DNA from: Pseudomonas sp. IAC-BECa141
Lineage (GTDB): Bacteria > Pseudomonadota > Gammaproteobacteria > Pseudomonadales > Pseudomonadaceae
DNA length: 64,000 bases
Direction of reading: 5' to 3'
NCBI RefSeq assembly: GCF_020544405.1
Contig: NZ_CP065410.1
Location: 5,146,001-5,210,000 of the forward strand
A program made the translations under genes and the position numbers. This document shows, in pieces, positions 47,739 to 54,352 of the stretch. Position 1 is the first letter of the stretch; each line of letters starts with the position of its first letter. Under the pieces are notes generated by a model. That model saw only the letters and a list, made by a program, of their open reading frames with translations, did not search any database and was not told the DNA's origin.

Positions 47739-48911
47739 ATGTTGAAACTTGCAGGCCTCACCCTCGCGGCGCTCACGTTGAGCGCCGCCGCCCACGCCGA
47801 TGTCGACCTGAAACTGGGCAGCACCGAGCGCGTTACCCGTCTCTTCGCCTACCCCAACAATTGCAGCGTGATCTGCTTTCGCAACTGGACGCTGGAGCAG
47901 ACCGTCGCCCATTACCTGAGCCAGAGCGTGCAGCGCGACGGCTACACCAACGCCAAAGTGCTGGTGAAAAACGACAACAATCAGCTTTACGCCGAAATCA
48001 GCGGCGTACCGAAGGGCTACGACAAACCGCTGACCGCGCTGCTGGACGCCGGCGACCTGGCCTATAACGGCGCCAGCAAACTCAACGCCGACGGCAAATG
48101 GGCGTACAGCTGGTACCTGTTCCTGCCACTCGGCATGGCTCTGGAAAACCGCAAAAGTGTCGAGCTGCTGCACTTCCCGCCGGATTACTCGCTGACCCAG
48201 GCCCAGGATTACCTGCGCTCGAACACCACCGACCGCTGGGCCGCGCTGCTGACCGACAATGGCATCCCCGCCGATCAGACGCCGGCTTACCAGACCATCA
48301 TCGACATCGCCCCGATCGCCGCGCCCGCCAGCGCCGGCAAGGATCTGGAAGGCGTGTACGACTACTTCAAGGATTACCAGACCACCATGGTCAAGCAGGT
48401 CAGCCAGAACGCCAGCGGCGCCGTGCTGCCAATGGTTGCCTTTGGTGCGCCGGTGCGTAACTGGATCAAGCAGCAATACGGTGCGACCGTGAATGTACTG
48501 GGTCTGGCAACCATCAGCCCGAGCGCGGGCGTGAACGTGCCGGTGCTGGGTTCCAACCACCCGAGCTACATCTGGTACGCCGCCGATCCGAGCAACTACA
48601 CCGGCGACGATGCCCAGGCCAAGGCCGATGCAGCCGGTCTGAAGGTGATGGGACAAGATTTGAGCGCTGCCTGCTGGCAGGCCGGAATGGGCAGCAAACC
48701 CGGCACCGATCCCAAGACCCTGCTCAACAGCTGCACCCAGACCTGGCAAGTGACACAGAAAGCCAAGACCTGCGAGCTGTTCTACACCACGATCCGCAAC
48801 CAGACCGTGGCACAAGCGGACAAGACCTGCTCGACCGCACCGATCAAATCCCAGCTGCAACAGCTGAAAAGCCCGCTGCCGGACATGGCCGCGCCCGCCG
48901 CCCATCTCTGA
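47739..48911 (+). CDS. Conserved periplasmic protein of unknown function
   Basis: A 390-residue protein with a Sec signal peptide (MLKLAGLTLAALTLSAAAHA, about 1-20). The mature part is soluble with six cysteines (including CSVIC near residue 40 and a cluster in the C-terminal third), suggesting disulphides. Alpha/beta segments such as AKVLVKNDNNQLYAEISG give no recognised family. It lies 62 bp after the J-protein gene and may share its transcript; a client relationship with HscC is speculation. Confidence 0.7.
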   Translation: MLKLAGLTLAALTLSAAAHADVDLKLGSTERVTRLFAYPNNCSVICFRNWTLEQTVAHYLSQSVQRDGYTNAKVLVKNDNNQLYAEISGVPKGYDKPLTALLDAGDLAYNGASKLNADGKWAYSWYLFLPLGMALENRKSVELLHFPPDYSLTQAQDYLRSNTTDRWAALLTDNGIPADQTPAYQTIIDIAPIAAPASAGKDLEGVYDYFKDYQTTMVKQVSQNASGAVLPMVAFGAPVRNWIKQQYGATVNVLGLATISPSAGVNVPVLGSNHPSYIWYAADPSNYTGDDAQAKADAAGLKVMGQDLSAACWQAGMGSKPGTDPKTLLNSCTQTWQVTQKAKTCELFYTTIRNQTVAQADKTCSTAPIKSQLQQLKSPLPDMAAPAAHL

Positions 48912-48927
48912 ACGGACATGTGGTGCT

Positions 48928-48953
48928 CCCGTGTCAGTCCTGGCTGACGCGGG
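48928..48953 (+). terminator. Hairpin after the periplasmic protein gene
   Basis: CCCGTGTCAG and CTGACGCGGG form a 10-bp stem with one mismatch and a 6-nt loop. A T-run is lacking, so it may be only a weak terminator. Confidence 0.5.
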
Positions 48954-48968
48954 AAAGCGTCTATTTCG

Positions 48969-48986
48969 ACTGTCAGATCTGACAGT
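48969..48986. promoter_or_regulatory. Perfect 18-bp palindrome upstream of the SET-domain gene
   Basis: ACTGTCAGATCTGACAGT is its own reverse complement over all 18 bases. It lies 107 bp upstream of the SET-domain ATG and is followed by a second palindrome, TTGGATCCAA (49013-49022). It looks like an operator for a dimeric regulator, which is not identified. Confidence 0.5.
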
Positions 48987-49092
48987 AGACCGCTAGGGTA
49001 ATTTGCAGGATCTTGGATCCAATCAGCGTGTTGCAGGACTGACAGGACGTCAGCCGACGGAAGTCGCGACACCGAAGCCAACAGGGACCGTT

Positions 49093-49620
49093 ATGAACAC
49101 ATACGCATTACCGGGCAAACCGGCACGCGATACCGAAGGCATTTATCCTTTTGCCGGACTCCCCGTCCGCCTCGGATTTCCGTCGAAGCAGGATTTCCAG
49201 ATTGTTCACGACCCCGAAGGGGTGGCCACCGCTGTCATAGCGTGCCGGGCATTCCTGCGAATCACCCGAATGTGTCGGGTTTCAGGCCAACTGCTGCCTT
49301 ATCGCTGTCGGCAGACCCGGCAGATGCTGGCCGGTATCCATCTCTACGATCCGCGCTTTTGCGGCGCGTTCGAGCATTGCTGCGACCCGAACACCTTTCT
49401 CGACATGAGCGAGTTATGGCTGTGGGCCCTGCGAGATATTGTCGAGGGAGAACGGCTGACGGTGGACTACACCGCCACCGAAGACAAACTGCTGCGCCAG
49501 TTCGCCTGCGGTTGCGGGTCCTCGCGCTGCCGTGGGTGGATCACCGGTTACGACGAATCACCCAATCTTGAAGGCCAGCGCTATCTGCTGAGCTGGCGGC
49601 GTCGGCAAGGTTTACGCTGA
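49093..49620 (+). CDS. SET-domain protein (putative lysine methyltransferase)
   Basis: A 175-residue protein with a compact SET domain: EHCCDPN at 94-100 corresponds to the NHSCxPN motif, VDYTATE at 124-130 holds the conserved catalytic Tyr, and CGCGSSRCRG at 139-148 is a post-SET zinc-binding cysteine cluster. SET enzymes methylate protein lysines; the bacterial target is unknown. It ends 9 bp from the convergent carbonic anhydrase gene. The first NH of the usual motif is replaced by EH, so activity needs testing. Confidence 0.8.
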   Translation: MNTYALPGKPARDTEGIYPFAGLPVRLGFPSKQDFQIVHDPEGVATAVIACRAFLRITRMCRVSGQLLPYRCRQTRQMLAGIHLYDPRFCGAFEHCCDPNTFLDMSELWLWALRDIVEGERLTVDYTATEDKLLRQFACGCGSSRCRGWITGYDESPNLEGQRYLLSWRRRQGLR

Positions 49621-49628
49621 ACGACCGA

Positions 49629-50273
49629 TCAAGGCGCGCCGACCGGGCGCAAGCGGTATTGCGGCGGCAATTGCTCGAAACCGCTGATCGTGGTGTTCAG
49701 GCTCTTCCAGCGACCATCCTTGATGCCGTAGATGCAGCCGTGGATCGACAGGCTCTGCCCGCGATGCCAGGCGTTCTGGATGATGCTGGTGTGGGCGACG
49801 TTGGCCACTTGCTGGATCACATTGAGCTCGCACAGACGATCGACCTGTTCTTCTTCGGTCGGCAGCTTGGCCAGTTCTTCGCGCTTTTCGTAGTACAGGT
49901 CGCGGATCGAACGCAGCCAGCCGTCGATCAGGCCGAACTGGCGATCCTGCATCGACGCCCGCACACCGCCGCAGCCGTAGTGCCCGGTCACCAGAATGTG
50001 TTTGACCTTGAGCACGTCCACCGCGTACTGGATCACCGACAGGCAGTTGAGGTCGGTGTGCAGCACCACGTTGGCGACGTTGCGGTGAACGAACAGATCG
50101 CCCGGCAGCATGCCGACGATTTCGTTGGCCGGCACCCGCGCGTCGGAGCAGCCGATCCACAGATATTCCGGTGTCTGCTGGCGGGCCAGCTTGGCGAAGA
50201 AATCCGGGTCTTCCTTGGTGATCGCGTCAGCCCAACGCTCGTTGTTATCAATCAGGTCTTGTAAGTCATGCAT
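49629..50273 (-). CDS. can: Beta-carbonic anhydrase
   Basis: A 214-residue beta-class carbonic anhydrase interconverting CO2 and bicarbonate in the cytoplasm. The zinc ligands are in WIGCSDARVP (Cys42, with Asp44 and Arg46) and TGHYGCGGV (His and Cys near 98-101). ATG 50273 gives the family start MHDLQDLIDNNERWAD. It marks the return to the conserved PAO1-like gene order. Confidence 0.94.
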   Translation of the reverse strand: MHDLQDLIDNNERWADAITKEDPDFFAKLARQQTPEYLWIGCSDARVPANEIVGMLPGDLFVHRNVANVVLHTDLNCLSVIQYAVDVLKVKHILVTGHYGCGGVRASMQDRQFGLIDGWLRSIRDLYYEKREELAKLPTEEEQVDRLCELNVIQQVANVAHTSIIQNAWHRGQSLSIHGCIYGIKDGRWKSLNTTISGFEQLPPQYRLRPVGAP

Positions 50274-50415
50274 GCTGTAAGGCCTCAAGAAAGATGCGCT
50301 GGTATGACAGTCGACCGCCGGTCGGGGTCACTCCGGAATCAAGGGTGATTTGCTTTGAATTTCTGGTGCGCCCGGTGAGTCCATCCCAGTAAGGCCCACA
50401 GTATGAGGAATTGCC

Positions 50416-50820
50416 ATGACTGATTCACGACGTCCCTTCGATGCGGTGCAACCGGAGCCCATCGATGATAACGAAGACCGCATGGGTTCAGTGCATGAGC
50501 TGGACTTCGACGACGAACAGCCCAGCGCAAAGATCGGCGAGGAACTGCCCGAGCGCGAGCGCGAACAGTTGTTGCCCCGTGAGCGTGTGCGCGAAGCGGG
50601 TCTCACCGGGGCATCGACCGCCGACCATGAGCCCACCGACGATGACCTGAGCCCGGAAACCCTGATCCGTGAGGACGGTGCCCGGGATGCCCAGGAGCTC
50701 GGCGGCGACAATCAGGCCGATTGGGATCTGAGCGTGGTCGACGAGGACGACATCGGCGGCGGCAACGGACTGGATGAGGCGGAGCTGGCGCGCCGCGATC
50801 CGCTGGATCGCAAGCGTTGA
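50416..50820 (+). CDS. Acidic, probably disordered protein conserved in Pseudomonas
   Basis: A 134-residue, strongly acidic protein without hydrophobic core segments, for example SVHELDFDDEQPSAKIGEEL and LSVVDEDDIGGGNGLDEAEL. Homologues in pseudomonads have been labelled serine kinase/phosphatase, but no kinase or phosphatase motif is visible. It is preceded by a weak GAGGAA and followed by a REP pair. Function unknown. Confidence 0.72.
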   Translation: MTDSRRPFDAVQPEPIDDNEDRMGSVHELDFDDEQPSAKIGEELPEREREQLLPRERVREAGLTGASTADHEPTDDDLSPETLIREDGARDAQELGGDNQADWDLSVVDEDDIGGGNGLDEAELARRDPLDRKR

Positions 50821-50842
50821 TTTGTATTGCCTGACAGGACGC

Positions 50843-50935
50843 CATCGCGGGCAAGCCCGCTCCCACAGAGAGCCGGGTCGTACTCAAATTATGTATACGA
50901 CACTAAAACCTGTGGGAGCGGGCTTGCCCGCGATG
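50843..50935. repeat. Pair of inverted REP elements (BIME)
   Basis: The 25-bp element at 50843-50867 and that at 50911-50935 are exact reverse complements, separated by 43 bp. Their core, GCGGGCAAGCCCGC followed by TCCCACA, is the common Pseudomonas REP sequence. The pair lies between convergent genes and may end transcription on both sides. Confidence 0.93.
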
Positions 50936-50945
50936 CTTCAACGTT

Positions 50946-51398
50946 TCAATTGACCAGCGTGCAGGCCATGACCACGGCATCTTCACGCCCGCCGACCGCC
51001 GGGTAGTAATCCCGGCGCCGGCCGATCTCGTTGAAGCCATAGCGTTCGTACAGGCGAAAGGCTGACGTGTTGCTGTCGCGCACTTCCAGGAAACATTCCC
51101 GGGCATCGGCCGCGTAGGCGCGGGACATCAGGTATTCGAGCAGGGTCAGCCCCAGTCCGCGCCCCTGGTTTTCCGGCTTGACCGTGATGTTGAGCAGGTG
51201 TGCCTCATCAAGAATGATCTGCACCACCCCGTGGCCCACTTGCTGCTCACCTTCGAACATCAGCCAGATCTGGTACTTGCCCAGGCCGTCGAGAAAAATC
51301 CCGCGGGTCCACGGATGGCTGTACGCGGCGTATTCAATCTTCAGCACAGCGTCCAGATCCGCCTCGGTCATCGGGCGAAACGATACAGCGTCACTCAT
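50946..51398 (-). CDS. rimI: Ribosomal protein S18-alanine N-acetyltransferase
   Basis: A 150-residue GNAT acetyltransferase. The acetyl-CoA loop is NQGRGLGLTLLEYL and the family features are LEVRDSNTSAFRLYERYGFNEIGRR and YYPA. It acetylates the N terminus of S18. It starts 8 bp inside the holD-like gene, matching the E. coli holD-rimI pair. Confidence 0.93.
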   Translation of the reverse strand: MSDAVSFRPMTEADLDAVLKIEYAAYSHPWTRGIFLDGLGKYQIWLMFEGEQQVGHGVVQIILDEAHLLNITVKPENQGRGLGLTLLEYLMSRAYAADARECFLEVRDSNTSAFRLYERYGFNEIGRRRDYYPAVGGREDAVVMACTLVN

Positions 51399-52176
51399 TC
51401 GATTCTTTCCAGCGCGCCATCAGCCGACGCATGGCTTGCCACACGGCGGCCTTGCGCTGTGGCTCTTCCATCAACAATTCCAGCCCCGGCACCGCCCACG
51501 CCAGGCCCAGACCCTCGATCTGCAACTCACGGTTGAACGCCTCGGCATCCGCTTCACCGGCAAAGCGCACCGCCGGCAGTCCGATCAGCCACAGGCAGGC
51601 GCACGGCGCCGCCTCCATCTGCACCGACAGGAAACCCTGGACGAAATCCCGGGCCGCTTCCGGGCCCTGATCCATCGTGCCGCGGTTCAGCCATGGCCAA
51701 CGCACCGGCTCACCGACAATCTGCGGCGCGTCCGGCAGACCGGCGGCACGCAGCATGTCCTTAAGTAACAGATAGGCAGGATCGCGGGACTGGAAAGCTT
51801 CGCCTGTGGGTAACTCCACCAGTAGCAGGCAACGGCCGGCGCGCAGCAATTGCAGGGCAAACCGCGGTGGCGGCACCGGTGCCGGCCTGGACACCACAGG
51901 TGTTTCGTCGACTTCTTCGACCGGTTTGGCGCCCGTGCGGGGACTGGCCGGCGAAGGTCGCGCAATCTCGATCTTCGGCCGTTCGACCGGACGCGCGGCC
52001 GGCTGCACCGGCGCTTCGACCGGGGTTGCCGGGATCTGCGGCGCGGCAACTTCGGGCTCGGGCATGTCCAGCAGCTCGGGCCGCGACGGGGCGGCAAAGG
52101 GCAATTCGGTGCGCGGCAGCCAGTTGACCACCTGCATGGCGTTCAAATAGGCGCGGCGGCGGGACTCGATTAGCAA
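51391..52176 (-). CDS. holD: DNA polymerase III psi subunit, Pseudomonas type
   Basis: A 261-residue protein. The N terminus (SRRRAYLNAMQVVNWLPRTE) matches the chi-psi-type start of HolD, with a Pro/Ala-rich linker over about 45-100 and a conserved C-terminal domain. From memory, the P. aeruginosa gene at this place (next to rimI) was shown to encode the cryptic psi subunit; the linker has caused TonB-like mislabelling. The first codon appears to be TTG at 52176; an ATG at 52137 is the alternative. It overlaps rimI by 8 bp. Confidence 0.8.
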   Translation of the reverse strand: MLIESRRRAYLNAMQVVNWLPRTELPFAAPSRPELLDMPEPEVAAPQIPATPVEAPVQPAARPVERPKIEIARPSPASPRTGAKPVEEVDETPVVSRPAPVPPPRFALQLLRAGRCLLLVELPTGEAFQSRDPAYLLLKDMLRAAGLPDAPQIVGEPVRWPWLNRGTMDQGPEAARDFVQGFLSVQMEAAPCACLWLIGLPAVRFAGEADAEAFNRELQIEGLGLAWAVPGLELLMEEPQRKAAVWQAMRRLMARWKESNE

Positions 52177-52188
52177 GGGTCGGCCACT

Positions 52189-52197
52189 TGTGGATAA
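52189..52197 (-). promoter_or_regulatory. DnaA-box-like 9-mer upstream of holD
   Basis: TTATCCACA on the minus strand is a perfect DnaA box, 13-21 bp upstream of the TTG start of holD and in the region shared with mksF. A single perfect 9-mer can occur by chance in a window this size; the location beside a replisome gene makes it notable. Confidence 0.4.
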
Positions 52198-52368
52198 CTG
52201 AAGTGCGCCGATTCTACCGCCGTTCGCTCAAGATCGCGCGCTGTTGATCGATAGTCTTGACCGATAACTTGACGCAAAGAAAAGCGACAGCCCGTCCCGA
52301 GAGTGAATCGCATCCTTCGTGATGCAGTACAATCGCGGCTTTTAATCGCCAACCAGCCGGCCATTCCG

Positions 52369-53661
52369 ATGATCGAACCCAAGCGCGTCTTGCGCGCCCT
52401 CGCTGAACACTGGGCACTTCTGGAGCCACTGTGCGAGCACTTCGACCAGGGCACCCTGAGCCTCAACGAACTGCGCACGCAACTGGCCGCCCAACAACTG
52501 GACAGCACGCCGCAGGACATCACCAGCCTGCTCGACGTGTGGATCCGCCTCGACATTCTGGTTCCCGTGGCGAAAAGCCCGAACCGTTTCGAGCTCAATG
52601 CGCAGATCCACGATTTCCTGGCCTACCTGCGCCGCGAGCACCGTCTGGGCCTGTGCCTGGAGATCGAAGCCTATCTGCGCCACCTCGAGCGTCTGGCCGG
52701 TTATATCCAGGACGCGTTCGACGTCCGTGACGGCAATGATCTGGCCCGTCAGTTGCGCCTGCTCGACATGCGCGTGCGCGACGTTCTGAAGAAACTCGAT
52801 AACGACGAACAGGCGCTGGTGGCCGTGGCCGAACGGGCCAAGACCAGCGACCGACAGATTCCGCTGCGTCAGCGTTACGCTGAAGTACTGGCGACCTGGG
52901 ACGAATACGTCGAGCCGATGATCGATCTGGTGAACGCCGACGGCGCCTTCGAACAAGGCGTGCGCAAGGTCGAAACCGTGCTGCTGAAAATGCTCAGCGA
53001 ACAGCAGCGCCTGGGCCATCTGGTCGATGACGACATGCTGCTGCGCACCCACGCGCGCATCCTCGAAATGCAGACCAGCGCCCAGTTGACCCTGCGTCAC
53101 GCCCGGGAACTGCTGCTGCCACTGCGTGAGGAAGCGCGCCGACACAACGCTGTGACCCGTGGTGCCGCGCTGGCGCTGGCGGCGATCCGCCGCAAAGGCA
53201 TCGACGCCGTGCCGCAAGCCGCGATGCCGCTGTTCACCCGGCCGCAAAGCACCTTCCTCGGCAGCGCCAGTCAGGTCGAAGCCTACGTCTACGCCCTCGC
53301 CCGTTTCGAGCCGAAACCGGCGCGTTTCCCCAAGGCACACAAGTCGCAGAAAACCGGCGATGCCCCGCGCGCACCGCGCACCGTGCGCGAGATGGTCGAC
53401 CGCTGCGAAGAATCCCTGCCGATGCCGGATCTGATGACCTGGCTGCTGGAGCAGGAGCCGGACGGCGCGACCGACGAATTGCTTTATTGGTTCTCGCGCC
53501 TGTCGCGGGAAAAACGCTTCAAGCGCGAGCGTCTGGAACGCCGCGAATACCACACTCAGGAGCACCAGGTCAGTCTGCGCTCCTTCGCCCTGCTCTCGGC
53601 CGGCGACGCCACCGAGGATTCTGCGAGCACCCTCTCTGCAGGTACGTCTAATGCATCTTGA
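52369..53661 (+). CDS. mksF: MksF, kleisin subunit of the Mks condensin
   Basis: A 430-residue mostly helical protein, the MukF-like kleisin that bridges the SMC heads of MksB. It begins MIEPKRVLRALAEHWALLEP (winged-helix-type start) with helices such as LRLLDMRVRDVLKKLD in the middle. The family is identified by the adjacent mksE and mksB genes and by similar sequence to the P. aeruginosa Mks operon. ATG 52369 has no clear ribosome binding site; an in-frame ATG at 52303 would add 22 residues. It overlaps mksE by 11 bp. Confidence 0.87.
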   Translation: MIEPKRVLRALAEHWALLEPLCEHFDQGTLSLNELRTQLAAQQLDSTPQDITSLLDVWIRLDILVPVAKSPNRFELNAQIHDFLAYLRREHRLGLCLEIEAYLRHLERLAGYIQDAFDVRDGNDLARQLRLLDMRVRDVLKKLDNDEQALVAVAERAKTSDRQIPLRQRYAEVLATWDEYVEPMIDLVNADGAFEQGVRKVETVLLKMLSEQQRLGHLVDDDMLLRTHARILEMQTSAQLTLRHARELLLPLREEARRHNAVTRGAALALAAIRRKGIDAVPQAAMPLFTRPQSTFLGSASQVEAYVYALARFEPKPARFPKAHKSQKTGDAPRAPRTVREMVDRCEESLPMPDLMTWLLEQEPDGATDELLYWFSRLSREKRFKRERLERREYHTQEHQVSLRSFALLSAGDATEDSASTLSAGTSNAS

Positions 53662-54352
53662 TCTTTCCGAACTGTCGCAACTGGCGCCGATCTTCCGCGA
53701 GTTGTTCAAGGGTTACCACGTCAGCCGTCGTGATCCTGAGCTGTATGCACAACTGTCGAATTTCCAGGACCAGTACCGCACGCTGTTCAAGGCACTGGGT
53801 TTTGAACTGGTCTGCGACACCCGTGGTTTCTACTACTTCGTACCGGACATGGCTGCCGCAGCGGTGAACAAGACCGCTCAGCGTCTGGCGCTGTTCACTT
53901 TCATCCTGGTGGAGCATCTGGCCGATCAGGGCCGCGATCCGATCGCCGTGCTCGACGGCGGCAGCCTCGGCCGCGAAGAACTGCCGTCGCTGCTGGAAAA
54001 GTACCGCGACCTGTTCATCCAGGCCGAAGTGCAGACCGTTGAAGAGCTGGAAGAAAAGATCATGCGCCGCATGACCCAGCTCGGCTTCGCCAGCGAGGAA
54101 AACGGCGTGTACCGTTTCCTGCCGCCAATGCACCGCTTCCTAGACGTCTGCCTGTCGGTTCAGCAGGACCGCGACCTGGCGGCCAGCGTGCACAGCGTTC
54201 TGCCGCTGCCGGCACCGGTGCTGATCGACGAGGCCGCCGAGGCCAAATTCCTCGCCACCGACGACCCGCTCGATCTCAGCGAATTTGAGGAAGAGAGCGA
54301 AGAAGACGCACTGGCCCGCGCCATTGCCGAAGAACAGGAGTCCGATGCATGA
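53651..54352 (+). CDS. mksE: MksE, winged-helix (KITE) subunit of the Mks condensin
   Basis: A 233-residue protein. The first two thirds show winged-helix KITE-type sequence (LSQLAPIFRELFKGYHVSRR, MRRMTQLGFASEENGVYRFL). The C-terminal tail is acidic (EFEEESEEDALARAIAEEQE). It binds the MksF kleisin. It overlaps mksF by 11 bp and mksB by 4 bp, giving one translationally coupled operon. Confidence 0.88.
   Translation: MHLDLSELSQLAPIFRELFKGYHVSRRDPELYAQLSNFQDQYRTLFKALGFELVCDTRGFYYFVPDMAAAAVNKTAQRLALFTFILVEHLADQGRDPIAVLDGGSLGREELPSLLEKYRDLFIQAEVQTVEELEEKIMRRMTQLGFASEENGVYRFLPPMHRFLDVCLSVQQDRDLAASVHSVLPLPAPVLIDEAAEAKFLATDDPLDLSEFEEESEEDALARAIAEEQESDA

Noticed and set aside
51391..52176. TonB-like energy transducer for the Pro-rich 261-residue protein
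   Set aside because: It lacks an N-terminal membrane helix and a TonB C-terminal domain; the position beside rimI and its N terminus fit HolD.
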